Assembly (NCBI GenBank): GCA_035293405.1 | Contig: DATDOE010000056.1 | Span: 27,475-91,474, forward strand | Origin: Gp6-AA40 sp035293405 | Lineage (GTDB): Bacteria > Acidobacteriota > Vicinamibacteria > Vicinamibacterales > UBA2999 | Direction: 5' to 3' | Length of the DNA stretch: 64,000 nt | Shown: piece after piece, positions 1 through 8,894 of the stretch | How positions within the stretch are numbered: the first letter of the stretch is position 1 | Layout of the letters: each line of letters starts with the position of its first letter | The notes under the pieces: model-generated | What the model saw: the letters and a program-made list of their open reading frames with translations, nothing else | Database searches by the model: none | What the model was told of the DNA's origin: nothing | Position numbers and translations under genes: made by a program

Positions 1-1
1 T

Positions 2-1915
2 CTCACTGCCGCCCAGCGCATCAGCACGCTCGCCGTGGGCGATCCGAACGTGCGTCCGGGAACCACCGAGTATCCGATCAGCCGCGAGTTCAGTCAGGGC
101 GCGCACATCGATGGCCTTCCGCTCGGCACACGCGGTGGAACGCAGGTGCGTCACGTGTTTCCCGCTGACGCCGAGTACAAACTGTTCGGTCGCCTTGTCC
201 GGGGCGTCGAAGAAGGCTACGCAGGTGTCGAGGGCAACGAGACGCCGGACACCTTTATCGTCACCATTGATGGCGAAGAGGTGTATTCCGCCCAGGTCGG
301 TGGCCTCAAGGACCATGAGGTCCAGGCCAAGGACATGAATGAGGCGAAGGCGCTGGTCGACGCGCGGATGACGGGGAAGGTCTTCGTCACCGCGGGTCCG
401 CACGATGTCGGCTTCACGTGGAAAGAGCGTCCGGGCAAGCGGCAGGACGTGTGGCAGCCCTCGCTGCGCGACAGCCAGGAAGTCCACATGATTGGCGGGC
501 TGGCGCGCTTGAAGACCGTGGGCGTCGAAGGCCCGTACAACGTGAAGGGCGTCAGCGTCTCGTCGAGCCGCGAGAAAGTGTTCGTGTGCAGGCCGACGTC
601 AGCCGCGGACGAGCCTGTGTGTGCCCAGAAGATTTTCACGAACCTCGCTCGACGCGCGTATCGCCGGCCGGTCAGTGCCGACGATGTGGAACCGTCGATG
701 ACGTTCTACAAGCAGGCCCGTGACGGCAAGGGCAGCTTCGATGCCGGCATTCGCGTCGGCGTGGCGCGCATTCTGGCCAGCCCGTCGTTCCTGTACCGCA
801 TCGAAGGCGACGCGGCGGGCGTTCAGGCAGGCGGGGCGCACCCGGTCAGCGACGTCGAGCTCGCGTCGCGTCTCTCGTTTTTCCTCTGGAGCAGTATCCC
901 GGACCAGACGCTGATGAACCTGGCCCAGGCCGGACGGCTGCGGGCGCCCGGTGTGCTCGCCGCGCAGGTTCGCCGCATGCTCGCCGACGAACGCGCCGAT
1001 GCCCTGATGAACAACTTCACCGGGCAATGGCTGCAGCTCCGCAACCTGGAATCGAAGGTTGCGCCCGACCTGCTGATGTTCCCGGATTTCGACGACAACA
1101 TCCGCAAGGCGTTTCGTCGCGAAACCGAGTTGTTCTTCGGCTACATCGTGCGTGAGAACCGTAGCGCGCTGGAGCTCCTGAGCGCCGACTACACGTTCGT
1201 GAACGAGCGGCTCGCCAAGCACTACGGCATCCCCGGGGTTTACGGCACGCGGTTCCGCCAGGTGAAGCTGGCTGATCCGAACCGTCGAGGCCTGCTGGGG
1301 CAGGGAAGCGTCCTGTCGCTGACGTCTGTCGCGACGAGGACGTCGCCCGTCTACCGCGGCAAGTTCGTCCTGGCCACGTTCCTGAACACGCCGCCGCCAC
1401 CGCCGCTCCCGAACGTGCCGACCCTTGAAGAGAGCAACAAGGACGCAGCGACGGCGCCAAAGACGGTGCGGCAGCAGCTGGAGCTCCACCGGAGCAACGC
1501 GGTGTGCGCGTCCTGCCATCGCATCATCGATCCGCCGGGCTTTGCGCTCGAGAAGTTCAACTCGGTCGGCCAGTGGCGTGAGACGACGGAAACCGGTGCG
1601 GCGATCGACACCGGCGGTCAACTGGCGGACGGCACGAAGGTGGATGGACCCATCGCGCTGCGGAACGCCATCCTGGCCAGGCCCGATGCATTTGTCACCG
1701 TGCTCACCGAGCGGATGATGACCTACGCGCTTGGCCGCGGCGTCGAATCGTCGGACATGCCCGTCGTTCGGAGCATCGTGAAGAAGGCGGCGCCTGCGAA
1801 CTATCGCCTCGCGTCGCTCATCATGAGCATTGTGGAAAGCGCGCCATTCCAGATGCGAACCAGGCTGGAGCCGGCCGAAAGTACGAACAGAGTCGCACAA
1901 GCAAGGGTACAGTAG
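2..1915 (+). CDS. DUF1592-family (PSD1/DUF1588/DUF1585) protein, 5' end outside window
   Basis: The frame is open to the left edge, so the N-terminus is missing; about 637 residues are visible. The order fits the DUF1587-DUF1592-DUF1588-DUF1585 architecture of large secreted acidobacterial and planctomycete proteins. A DUF1592-like block is followed by the DUF1588 region with a c-type-haem-like CASCH motif near 1507-1521, in the context VCASCHRIIDPPG, then a C-terminal DUF1585 block. Such proteins are nearly always paired with a DUF1552 protein, as here; the biochemical role is unknown, probably extracytoplasmic redox or polymer degradation. The TAG stop at 1913-1915 is part of a GTAG-footed palindromic repeat, so the last residues may have been altered by its insertion. 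Family assignment is firm, function is not. Confidence 0.85.
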   Translation, partial: LTAAQRISTLAVGDPNVRPGTTEYPISREFSQGAHIDGLPLGTRGGTQVRHVFPADAEYKLFGRLVRGVEEGYAGVEGNETPDTFIVTIDGEEVYSAQVGGLKDHEVQAKDMNEAKALVDARMTGKVFVTAGPHDVGFTWKERPGKRQDVWQPSLRDSQEVHMIGGLARLKTVGVEGPYNVKGVSVSSSREKVFVCRPTSAADEPVCAQKIFTNLARRAYRRPVSADDVEPSMTFYKQARDGKGSFDAGIRVGVARILASPSFLYRIEGDAAGVQAGGAHPVSDVELASRLSFFLWSSIPDQTLMNLAQAGRLRAPGVLAAQVRRMLADERADALMNNFTGQWLQLRNLESKVAPDLLMFPDFDDNIRKAFRRETELFFGYIVRENRSALELLSADYTFVNERLAKHYGIPGVYGTRFRQVKLADPNRRGLLGQGSVLSLTSVATRTSPVYRGKFVLATFLNTPPPPPLPNVPTLEESNKDAATAPKTVRQQLELHRSNAVCASCHRIIDPPGFALEKFNSVGQWRETTETGAAIDTGGQLADGTKVDGPIALRNAILARPDAFVTVLTERMMTYALGRGVESSDMPVVRSIVKKAAPANYRLASLIMSIVESAPFQMRTRLEPAESTNRVAQARVQ

Positions 1916-1935
1916 TGTCCGGCTTCAGCCGGGCC
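1912..1935 (+). repeat. GTAG-footed palindrome (REP-like, TGTCCGGC family)
   Basis: The GTAG foot is followed by TGTCCGGCTTCAGCCGG. The TAG of the foot is the stop codon of the DUF1592 gene, and the repeat fills most of the gap to the DUF1552 ribosome-binding site. Related copies lie at 13654, 21223 and 60870-60946. Confidence 0.7.
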
Positions 1936-1952
1936 ATCTACGTGGAGCAGCC

Positions 1953-3290
1953 ATGATCATCACGAAGAAGCATCTGTCCCGCCGCACGTTCCTTCGCGGT
2001 ACTTTCGGCGCTGCGATGGCGCTGCCCCTGCTGGATGCGATGGTGCCCGCGCTGACGGCGCAGGCGCGCACGGCGGCGAGCTCGCCGTTCCGGTTCGGCG
2101 CCATCTACATGCCCAACGGTGTGTTCCCCGATACGTGGCATCCGGAAGCCGCCGGGAGCGCCTTCGACTTCAAGCCGGTGATGCAGCCGCTGGAAGGGCT
2201 CCGCAGTCAACTCGTCACGGTCAGCAAGATGAAGGCGCCGTGGGGAGAATCGGTTCACCTTGGCGCCAGTTCGGCGTTTCTGAACGGCACCGGGCCGGTC
2301 GGGAACAGAGAGGGTACGGGCGACGCCTTCGGCAAGATCCAGTCGAAGAAAACCGTCGATCAGTACATCGCCGACATCGTGGCCGCCGATACCCCGCTCC
2401 GCTCGATTGAAGTCGGCACCGAGGACATGGGCACGGCCGTGGGCGCCTGCGACGGCTTCCCCTGCACCTTCTTCAACGCCCTCTCGTGGCGCGACGATGT
2501 GAGCCCGCTGCCGATCGGCATCAACCCGCGGGTGACCTTCGAGCGGATGTTCGGCGAGACCGGCTCGACGGAGCAGCGGACCCAGAGGCTCAAGGAGAAG
2601 CAGAGCCTGCTGGACTCGGTGATGAAGGAAACGTCGAAGCTGCGGGGCACGCTCGGCGCGCCCGACCGCGCGATTCTCGACGAGTATCTCAGCAACATCC
2701 GTCAGGTCGAGCAGCAGCTGGACCGGATGGAGACCCGTCTCGGCACGATCACCGGCACGCCGGAGGCGCCGATCGGGCTGCCAGAGGCGTTCGACGATCA
2801 CATGACGGTGACCTACGACCTGATGCACCTGGCGTTCCAGGGCGACATCAGCCGCGTGTTCACGTTCATGATCGGCCACGAGGCGAGCGACCGCGGCTAC
2901 GCCCACATCGGCATCCCCGAAACGCACCACAGCATCTCGCACCATGGCAACGATGCCGAGAAGCTCGCCAAGTACGCGAAGATCGGCACCTACCAGATCG
3001 TCAAGCTCGCCGAATTCCTCGAGAAGCTGAAGGCGACCAAGGACGGGGACGGCAACCTGCTCGACAATTCGATGGTCTACTGGGGCAGCGGCATGAGCAA
3101 CGGCAACCAGCACGATCGCAGCAACCCGCCCGCGGTCATCGTCGGCGGTGCACAGGGACGGCTGAAGGGCAATCGTCACGTGATGGCAAAGCAGGACGAG
3201 CCGACGGCGAACCTGCTGCTCGCGATGGCGCATCTGGCGGGCGCGGAGATCGACAGCCTGGGCGCCAGTACGGGCAGGCTCGATCTATAA
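1953..3290 (+). CDS. DUF1552 domain-containing protein, Tat-exported
   Basis: A 445-residue protein of the DUF1552 family, the usual partner of DUF1592 proteins. I chose ATG 1953 because GGAG at 1944-1947 is correctly spaced; an upstream in-frame start would overlap the DUF1592 gene. The N-terminus carries a twin-arginine signal (SRRTFLRG, residues 9-16) followed by a hydrophobic AMALPLLDAM segment, implying folded export to the periplasm. The body is conserved throughout, for example YMPNGVFP, GHEASDRGYAHIGIPETHH and VYWGSGMSNGNQHD. No enzymatic function is established for the family. The stop TAA runs directly into the array beginning CTCCCAACTCCCAAC. Confidence 0.9.
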   Translation: MIITKKHLSRRTFLRGTFGAAMALPLLDAMVPALTAQARTAASSPFRFGAIYMPNGVFPDTWHPEAAGSAFDFKPVMQPLEGLRSQLVTVSKMKAPWGESVHLGASSAFLNGTGPVGNREGTGDAFGKIQSKKTVDQYIADIVAADTPLRSIEVGTEDMGTAVGACDGFPCTFFNALSWRDDVSPLPIGINPRVTFERMFGETGSTEQRTQRLKEKQSLLDSVMKETSKLRGTLGAPDRAILDEYLSNIRQVEQQLDRMETRLGTITGTPEAPIGLPEAFDDHMTVTYDLMHLAFQGDISRVFTFMIGHEASDRGYAHIGIPETHHSISHHGNDAEKLAKYAKIGTYQIVKLAEFLEKLKATKDGDGNLLDNSMVYWGSGMSNGNQHDRSNPPAVIVGGAQGRLKGNRHVMAKQDEPTANLLLAMAHLAGAEIDSLGASTGRLDL

Positions 3291-3373
3291 CTCCCAACTC
3301 CCAACAAACCAACTCCCAAAATTCCTCTGTTTTGGGAGTTGGAAGTTGGCTCACCGTTCTCGGTTGGGAGTTG
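3291..3373. repeat. Word-array palindrome, CTCCCAA/TTGGGAG type (copy 1)
   Basis: Reiterated CTCCCAAC words on the left and TTGGGAGTTGG words on the right form an imperfect inverted repeat that begins at the DUF1552 stop codon. The right part contains GTTGGCTCACCGTT, also found in the copy at 8895-9000. The structure could fold as a long RNA hairpin and act as a terminator. No T-tract is present. Confidence 0.7.
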
Positions 3374-3391
3374 TCAGCGTTTTCGTACACT
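3364..3391 (+). promoter_or_regulatory. Candidate sigma-70 promoter for the pirin gene, -35 inside the array
   Basis: TTGGGA (3364-3369), a 16-nt spacer and TACACT (3386-3391). The -35 hexamer is part of the word array. It is followed by REP-like palindromes before the pirin start. Weak consensus match. Confidence 0.35.
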
Positions 3392-3394
3392 CCG

Positions 3395-3437
3395 AGACCC
3401 GCCTGACGTAGGGCGGGTCTTGTTCTTTAGACCCGCC
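3395..3437. repeat. GGCGGGTCT/AGACCCGCC palindromic repeat cluster
   Basis: AGACCCGCC (3395-3403), then GTAG plus GGCGGGTCT (3412-3420) and a matching AGACCCGCC (3429-3437). This is a REP-like element in the 5' leader of the pirin gene, ending about 20 bp before its ATG. Confidence 0.65.
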
Positions 3438-3456
3438 AACTCCAGGATCGCTCGAC

Positions 3457-4167
3457 ATGCTCACGCTTCGAAAAGCGCAAGAACGCGGCCATACCGATCT
3501 CGGCTGGCTCAACAGCTATCACACGTTTTCCTTCGGCGGCTATCAGGATCCCAAGCACATGGGATTTCGTGCGCTGCGGGTCCTCAACGACGACCGCGTC
3601 GCACCAGGAAAGGGATTTGGCGCCCACGGACATCGGGACATGGAGATCCTGTCCTATGTCATGGAAGGGAAGCTCGCGCATCATGACAGCCTCGGCGAGC
3701 CTCGCGTCATCGGCCCGAACGAGGTGCAGGCGATGAGCGCCGGGAACGGCGTCATCCACAGCGAGTTCAACGCCTCGAATTCCGAGGCCACGCATTTCCT
3801 CCAGATCTGGATCGTGCCTGCCAAAGAAGATCTGGAGCCCTCGTACCAGCAGTTTGCCTACGCGCCATCCGAGAAACGTGGAGTCCTTCGGCTGATCGCC
3901 GGCCCCGACAGATCCGCGAACCCGCCGGCGGCAATGATCAACCAGGATGCCCGCATGTATGCTGCCGTGCTGGGCCCGGGCGAGACGATCAAGTACGCGA
4001 TGCCGCCAGGACGCCACGCATGGGTGCATTGCGCGTCCGGTGCGATCGACGTCAACAGTGTGGCGCTCGTCGAGGGAGACGGCGTCGCGGTCAGCGACGA
4101 GGCGGCTCTCGAGTTGCGCGGGAACGGCGATGGCCCCGCCGAGCTCGTGCTGTTCGACCTCGCCTGA
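3457..4167 (+). CDS. Pirin family protein (YhhW-type cupin)
   Basis: A 236-residue bicupin of the pirin family, close in length and sequence to E. coli YhhW, which has quercetinase activity in vitro. The N-terminal cupin retains the four metal ligands: H57 and H59 (GAHGHRDME), H101 and E103 (GVIHSEF). A second cupin occupies roughly residues 130-235. It lacks a signal peptide, so it is cytoplasmic. It is followed after 12 bp by a flavodoxin-like gene and probably shares its transcript, which suggests a redox or stress-response pair. The physiological substrate is unknown. Confidence 0.9.
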   Translation: MLTLRKAQERGHTDLGWLNSYHTFSFGGYQDPKHMGFRALRVLNDDRVAPGKGFGAHGHRDMEILSYVMEGKLAHHDSLGEPRVIGPNEVQAMSAGNGVIHSEFNASNSEATHFLQIWIVPAKEDLEPSYQQFAYAPSEKRGVLRLIAGPDRSANPPAAMINQDARMYAAVLGPGETIKYAMPPGRHAWVHCASGAIDVNSVALVEGDGVAVSDEAALELRGNGDGPAELVLFDLA

Positions 4168-4179
4168 AACGGAACCCAC

Positions 4180-4689
4180 ATGTCCGACGTCAACGTGCTG
4201 GTCGTGTTCTACTCCCGGCATGGGGCCACCGAGAAGCTCGCGCTCGCGGCGGGGCTTGGGGCCATTCAAGCCAAGGCGAACATCCGTCTTCGCCGCCTGG
4301 CTGACCTCGCGGAACGGAAGACCATCGAAGCCAATGCGTCCTGGCTGGAGAACGTCGACCGCATGAGCAGGGACTACGTGGCGCCGCGGCCCGCCGATCC
4401 CGTCTGGGCCGATGTCATCGTCCTCGCCAATCCTCAGGAGGTTTGCGCAGAGATCGAGCAGTACTGCGCCCTGCTGGGGTCCAGCGGTTCGATGGCTGGC
4501 AAGATCGCGGCGCCGCTCGCGTCCGCCGACGATGACTCCGTCCTCAAGCCGATTTACGCCGCCGCGGCCTGCGCGGGGTTGATCGTCGCGCCCGCTCCGA
4601 AGAGCTCATCAGACCCCAGGGCGGCCGCGCGCGCCTTTGGTCAACAGGCTACGCAGATGGCCCGGGCGTTGAAAGGTCAGCGCGGGTGA
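4180..4689 (+). CDS. Flavodoxin-like / WrbA-like FMN protein
   Basis: 169 residues. The N-terminal VLVVFYSRHGATEKLA matches the FMN phosphate-binding loop of flavodoxins and of WrbA/NAD(P)H:quinone oxidoreductases. The remainder is shorter and more divergent than WrbA (~200 aa), and the usual GTP-x-x-FG segment is not obvious. It is likely an FMN-dependent electron carrier or quinone reductase in the cytoplasm, co-transcribed with the pirin gene 12 bp upstream. The next gene starts 22 bp downstream. The exact activity cannot be read from the sequence. Confidence 0.75.
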   Translation: MSDVNVLVVFYSRHGATEKLALAAGLGAIQAKANIRLRRLADLAERKTIEANASWLENVDRMSRDYVAPRPADPVWADVIVLANPQEVCAEIEQYCALLGSSGSMAGKIAAPLASADDDSVLKPIYAAAACAGLIVAPAPKSSSDPRAAARAFGQQATQMARALKGQRG

Positions 4690-4711
4690 TCGCACACCGA
4701 GGGACATTCAG

Positions 4712-5830
4712 ATGAAGCGAAACATCATCGCCGTGGTGCTCACATGCGCCGCGATCGGCGCGGTAATCGTAGGGGCCGACTTCAGCCGGCCCGTCGCGGA
4801 AATCGTAGGGGCCGGCTTTAGCCGGCCCGTCGCGGCGCAGGCAACCCCGTGCGCGCCGTCAGGCGGGCTCACCTTCCTCTGTGGAGTTCAAAACGCGGAA
4901 GACCTGGTGCTCGTCCCGAACACGCGCTGGCTGATTGCCAGCGGGATGGCGCCCGGCAGCGGACTGCACGCCGTAGACACGCGCGCGAAGACGATCCGGA
5001 ACATGTACGCCAACGCGTCCACTGCGCGCTTGGACAAAGCGAAATACGCAAACTGCCCTGGTCCGCTCGATCCGAAGCAGGCGATATTGCATGGCCTGAG
5101 TATTCGGCCGGCGCAGAACGGCCGTTACACGGTGTACGCCACGAATCACGGCGGCCGCGAATCAGTTGAAGTGTTCGAGCTCGACGCGAGCGGCGCGGCC
5201 CCGTCGGTGACCTGGGTCGGGTGCGTAGTCACGCCGAACGGCATGGCCCTGAACAGCGTTGCGGCTTTCAGTGACGGCTCACTGGTCGCGACCGTCCTCA
5301 TCATGCCCGGCAAGACATTCGCCGATGCGTTCGCGCAGCGCAACACCGGTGTGGTGCTCGCGTGGTCGCCAGGCGACGCGACGTTCCGGATGTTGCCCGG
5401 CACGGAGCTTTCCGCCAACAACGGCATCGAGACATCCCCCGACGACCGCGAGTTCTTCGTCGTCTCGACCACGACAAAGCGCGTCATCGCGTACGCGCGC
5501 AACAATCCCGGCAAGCCACTGCGTACGGCGCAGCTGAAGGAGTTCGGGCCCGACAACGTCCGCTGGACCGCTGACAACCGCCTGATCACGGCTGGGATGC
5601 TCGACGACGAGCCGGGGTGCGGCGGGGCGCCGAAGACCGAAGAGGGGATCAGGTGTCCGCGGGGCTACGTCGTCGCGGCCATCGACCCGAAGACGATGGC
5701 GATCACCGAGATCGCGCGCGGACCGGCAACGCCCTCGTTCACGGGCACCGCGATCGCCATGCGGGTGGGCGACGAGCTGTGGCTGGGGTCGTTCAATGCC
5801 GACCGTCTGGCCTATCGATCCCTGAAGTGA
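4712..5830 (+). CDS. Secreted SMP-30/gluconolactonase-like beta-propeller protein with repeat insertion in its leader
   Basis: 372 residues. The N-terminus MKRNIIAVVLTCAAIGAV is the start of a signal peptide. Two in-frame copies of a 36-bp palindromic unit then interrupt it, encoding IVGADFSRPVAE and IVGAGFSRPVAA, before the mature start near AQATPCAPSGG. The remainder has the repeat pattern of SMP-30/strictosidine-synthase-like six-bladed propellers (for example GLSIRP, TPNGMALNS, NNGIETSPDDREFFV, DNVRWTADNRLI). Export and propeller fold are inferred from pattern; no substrate can be assigned. The stop is followed directly by a large word array. Confidence 0.7.
   Translation: MKRNIIAVVLTCAAIGAVIVGADFSRPVAEIVGAGFSRPVAAQATPCAPSGGLTFLCGVQNAEDLVLVPNTRWLIASGMAPGSGLHAVDTRAKTIRNMYANASTARLDKAKYANCPGPLDPKQAILHGLSIRPAQNGRYTVYATNHGGRESVEVFELDASGAAPSVTWVGCVVTPNGMALNSVAAFSDGSLVATVLIMPGKTFADAFAQRNTGVVLAWSPGDATFRMLPGTELSANNGIETSPDDREFFVVSTTTKRVIAYARNNPGKPLRTAQLKEFGPDNVRWTADNRLITAGMLDDEPGCGGAPKTEEGIRCPRGYVVAAIDPKTMAITEIARGPATPSFTGTAIAMRVGDELWLGSFNADRLAYRSLK
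4766..4835 (+). repeat. Tandem GTAG-footed palindromes inside a signal-peptide coding region
   Basis: Two direct copies of a ~36-bp unit (cores at 4769-4792 and 4805-4828). Each has GTAGGGGCCG, a short loop and a palindromic partner AGCCGGCCC, followed by GTCGCGG. The unit length is a multiple of three, so the reading frame is kept. The copies differ at two positions, indicating they are not brand new. Confidence 0.75.
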
Positions 5831-5940
5831 CAACTCCCAACTCCCAACATCTGACGCTCAGCCAACTCCCAACGCCAATTCCCAACATCTGACGCTGGAC
5901 CAACTCCCAAACACTCCCGCACTTGGGAGTTGGGAGTTGG
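5831..5940. repeat. Word-array palindrome, CTCCCAAC/TTGGGAG type (copy 2)
   Basis: Starts at the stop codon of the propeller gene. CAACTCCCAA words are interspersed with two copies of CATCTGACGCT, and the right arm is ACTTGGGAGTTGGGAGTTGG. The phrase ATCTGACGCT plus CCAACTCCCAAA is shared with the copy at 8895-9000, so the arrays are related composite elements rather than random low-complexity DNA. The remaining ~170 bp before the kinase gene holds nothing I can name. Confidence 0.7.
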
Positions 5941-6111
5941 CCGCGGGCCCGCGCAGCGACGTTCGTTCTTGCCGGCTCCAGCGTTGAGAGCGGTATGGGA
6001 GTAATGTAGCCCTGCCAACAGCCTTGGGATCTGGCACCTGAGTCTCAATCTCGGCGTTTCCTACGATTGCTCGGCGGCGGCGGCGGCGGGGTCACGACGG
6101 AGGAGTCCCGA

Positions 6112-8568
6112 ATGCTGCGAAACCATCCCGCGTCTCGCCGACACGTGCCGTCGCAAGAAGGCGCATCCGACGGCGAGCTCCAGCGCGGTCACTGGTCCGT
6201 AGTCTTTCTGGCGGTCGCGGCCGGCATCGCTATCGTCGCTCTCTCCGGGTGGCTACTGAACCTTCCCCTTCTTGCCAGCTATGGAGCCAGCCTTGCGACG
6301 ATGAAGGCGAACACCGCCGTGGGATTCATCCTCACAGCGGCTGCAGCGTGGCTCGTTCAATCGGCTCGGACGGATGGTTGGCGACGAACGGCGGCGTCGG
6401 TCCTCGCGATCCTCGTGGTGCTCCTGGCGCTCTCGACGATAGCCGAGTACCTGCTCGAACAAGATTGGGGCATCGACGAAATCCTGTTGAGGGATACGAC
6501 GGCGGAACCTGGCACGTACGCATCGGGACGGATGGGCGCCAATACCGCCCTTGGCCTTGGCTTCTGCAATGCAGCGATCCTCCTGTTCGCCACCAGATGG
6601 CGCAGAAGTGCCGTACTTGGGCAACTGTGCGCCGTCGTTGTCGCGTGCATCGCCCTCGTTGCCGTGTTGGGCTACGTGCACAGCGTCAGCAGCTTGTACG
6701 CCGTTCGCTCGTATACGCAGATGTCAGTGCCATCGACCATCGCGTTCCTGTTGCTCGCGGCCGGACTGCTTGCGATCTATCCGACGTTGGGGCCAATGAG
6801 TTCCGTCACCAGCCCCTATGCCGGAGGCATCATGATGCGCCGCCTCCTTCCTGCAACGCTCACAATTCCGTTCGGGTTTGCGTGGCTGGTCCAGCAGGGC
6901 GAACGTGTGGGCCTCTATCCATCGGGACTCACGCTTCCCATCGTGGTGGCCCTGACGATCGCGAGCCTCACCGTCGTGCTCTATATCAGCGCCACCACCG
7001 TCAACAGCGCCGATGCGTCCCAGCGGGCGCTCGCCGAACAGCTCTCGGAATCGGAAGCGAGATTTCGCGGATTGTTTGACCACGTGGCGGAGGGCGTATT
7101 TCAGACGACGCCAGATGGACGGTTGCTCCTCGTGAATCCGGCGTTCGTAGACATGCTCGGGTACGACAGCGCAGAGGAACTGTTGCGCCATCAGACTCCG
7201 GACCTGTATGAGACCGACGAACAACGACGCACTGTCGTGAGTGACCTTCAACGCGATGGGCAGATCCGTAATACCGAGGTTCAACTGAAGCGCAGAGATG
7301 GCACCAGCTTCCCGGCCCTCGTCAACATCCGTGTCGTTGAATATGACGGCGGTGACTACTACGAAGGTACCGTGACGGATGTCACAGAGCGTGCGAGACT
7401 CGAGGCTCGACTACGCCAAGCGCAGAAAATGGAGGCCGTTGGGCAGCTGGCTGGCGGCGTCGCCCACGACTTCAACAATATTCTGACGGCCATCCTCGGC
7501 TACGCGGAAGTCCTGTTAGATGAGTACGAAGAAGGCGATCGACTACGACGTGATGTTGAGGAGATTAAAAAGGCCGGCAACCGGGCTGCGGGGCTCACGA
7601 GGCAGCTCCTGGCATTCAGTCGCCAGCAGGTCTTGCTGCCAACCGTCGTCGATCTGAACGCGCTCACCGACAACTTGGCAAGCATGCTGCGTCGCCTGAT
7701 CGGCGGGCACATTCAGCTGTCCCTCGACCTGGACGCCGACCTGGGTGCCGTCAGAGCGGATCCTGGACAGATCGAGCAAGTGATCATGAATCTGGTCGTC
7801 AACGCGCGCGACGCCATGCCCCGAGGGGGCCAGCTGACCATCGAAACCGCCAACGTTGATCTCGATGAGGAGTATTCGCGAAGCCATGGCATCGTCATGT
7901 CGGACTACGGACGCTTTGCCATGCTCGCCGTGAGCGATACCGGGATTGGCATGAGCGAAGAGACCAAGCGGAAGATCTTTGAACCGTTTTTCACGACCAA
8001 GCCTCGCCATCAGGGAACGGGGCTTGGCCTGGCAACGGTCTACGGAATCGTCAAGCAGAGTCGTGGGTATGTATGGGTCTACAGCGAGCCCGGTCAGGGG
8101 ACGACGGTCAAGGTCTACTTGCCTGAGGTCGACGCACCGCTGGCGCTGATTCGCCACGAGACGGAAGAGAAGGAAGCCGTGGAAGGCGGTTCAGAAACCA
8201 TCCTCCTGGTCGACGACGAAGAGTCCATTCGCTTGCTGAGCCGAACATTCCTGGAGCGCCACGGGTATCGCGTGCTTGATGCGGCGAACGCGGTTGAAGC
8301 CTTTGAGACGCTCTCCAAACATCCTGAGCCCGTCAACCTGCTGTTGACTGACGTCATCATGCCTGGAGAGAGCGGGCCAGAATTGTTGCGACGCGTCCGA
8401 GTTATTCGACCTGACATATGCGTGCTTTACGTGTCCGGCTACGCGGATCAAGCGATCTTCAACCGTGAAATACTCGAGACTGGCGCCCCATTCCTGCAAA
8501 AGCCCTTCTCGCGGCCGGCTCTGGCGCGAAAGGTCCGCGATGTTCTCGATGCTCGGCTTGGCGCGTAA
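6112..8568 (+). CDS. Membrane-bound PAS hybrid sensor histidine kinase/response regulator
   Basis: 818 residues from ATG 6112, which is preceded by GGAGGAG at 6099-6105; a longer TTG-start form is unlikely. Roughly residues 28-300 contain about eight hydrophobic segments forming an integral-membrane sensor. A PAS domain follows (SEARFRGLFDHVAEGVF onward), then HisKA with the phosphoacceptor H452 in VAHDFNN, a HATPase_c domain with an N-box (NLVVNARDAM) and G-boxes (DTGIGM, GTGLGL), and a C-terminal receiver with phosphoacceptor D747 (LLTDVIMPG) and K in QKPFS. It is an orphan: no partner regulator is adjacent, so it probably phosphorylates a regulator elsewhere. The signal is unknown. Confidence 0.92.
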   Translation: MLRNHPASRRHVPSQEGASDGELQRGHWSVVFLAVAAGIAIVALSGWLLNLPLLASYGASLATMKANTAVGFILTAAAAWLVQSARTDGWRRTAASVLAILVVLLALSTIAEYLLEQDWGIDEILLRDTTAEPGTYASGRMGANTALGLGFCNAAILLFATRWRRSAVLGQLCAVVVACIALVAVLGYVHSVSSLYAVRSYTQMSVPSTIAFLLLAAGLLAIYPTLGPMSSVTSPYAGGIMMRRLLPATLTIPFGFAWLVQQGERVGLYPSGLTLPIVVALTIASLTVVLYISATTVNSADASQRALAEQLSESEARFRGLFDHVAEGVFQTTPDGRLLLVNPAFVDMLGYDSAEELLRHQTPDLYETDEQRRTVVSDLQRDGQIRNTEVQLKRRDGTSFPALVNIRVVEYDGGDYYEGTVTDVTERARLEARLRQAQKMEAVGQLAGGVAHDFNNILTAILGYAEVLLDEYEEGDRLRRDVEEIKKAGNRAAGLTRQLLAFSRQQVLLPTVVDLNALTDNLASMLRRLIGGHIQLSLDLDADLGAVRADPGQIEQVIMNLVVNARDAMPRGGQLTIETANVDLDEEYSRSHGIVMSDYGRFAMLAVSDTGIGMSEETKRKIFEPFFTTKPRHQGTGLGLATVYGIVKQSRGYVWVYSEPGQGTTVKVYLPEVDAPLALIRHETEEKEAVEGGSETILLVDDEESIRLLSRTFLERHGYRVLDAANAVEAFETLSKHPEPVNLLLTDVIMPGESGPELLRRVRVIRPDICVLYVSGYADQAIFNREILETGAPFLQKPFSRPALARKVRDVLDARLGA

Positions 8569-8695
8569 ACGCACAGGCCTCAACGAGGGAGCCGGGTCGC
8601 CTCGCCACTACCCGGCTTGGCCCACGAAGCCAACCCTGAACAGGGTCGCGTCGTCCAACGTATAGCCAATCATTGAGTTGCCAGGAGGGCAGGCT

Positions 8696-8869
8696 ATGTC
8701 GTTATTGACGCGACTACTGGGTAAGAGCGCGCCACCAAAAGAGCGGATCCGGATCTGTGTAGAGTGCGGGATGCCCATAGCGGATCACAAGGATTGGTGT
8801 TCGATCCTGCGCGGCCAGAGAGAGATGAAGCGCGCGGCTGAACAGCCCGCACAGACATCTCAGACCTGA
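8696..8869 (+). CDS. 57-aa Cys-rich hypothetical protein
   Basis: Small protein starting at ATG 8696 with AGGAGG at 8683-8688. It contains CVECG and a later WCSIL, which gives C-x2-C and one further Cys-Asp pairing reminiscent of a degenerate zinc ribbon (CVECGMPIADHKDWC). The C-terminus is polar. No transmembrane segment is visible. The strong ribosome-binding site and isolated position after the kinase gene support a real gene. Function unknown. Confidence 0.6.
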   Translation: MSLLTRLLGKSAPPKERIRICVECGMPIADHKDWCSILRGQREMKRAAEQPAQTSQT

Positions 8870-8894
8870 CAATTCACTCGGAATTCCTCGGACA

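Noticed and set aside
599..1900. Long antisense frame opposite the DUF1592 gene (433 codons)
   Set aside because: Arg/His-rich composition typical of antisense frames in GC-rich DNA; no domain, no ribosome-binding site, and the plus strand is a known family.
6067..6111. TTG start 15 codons upstream of the kinase ATG
   Set aside because: It would add a Gly run (LGGGGGGV) and lacks a ribosome-binding site, whereas ATG 6112 has GGAGGAG.
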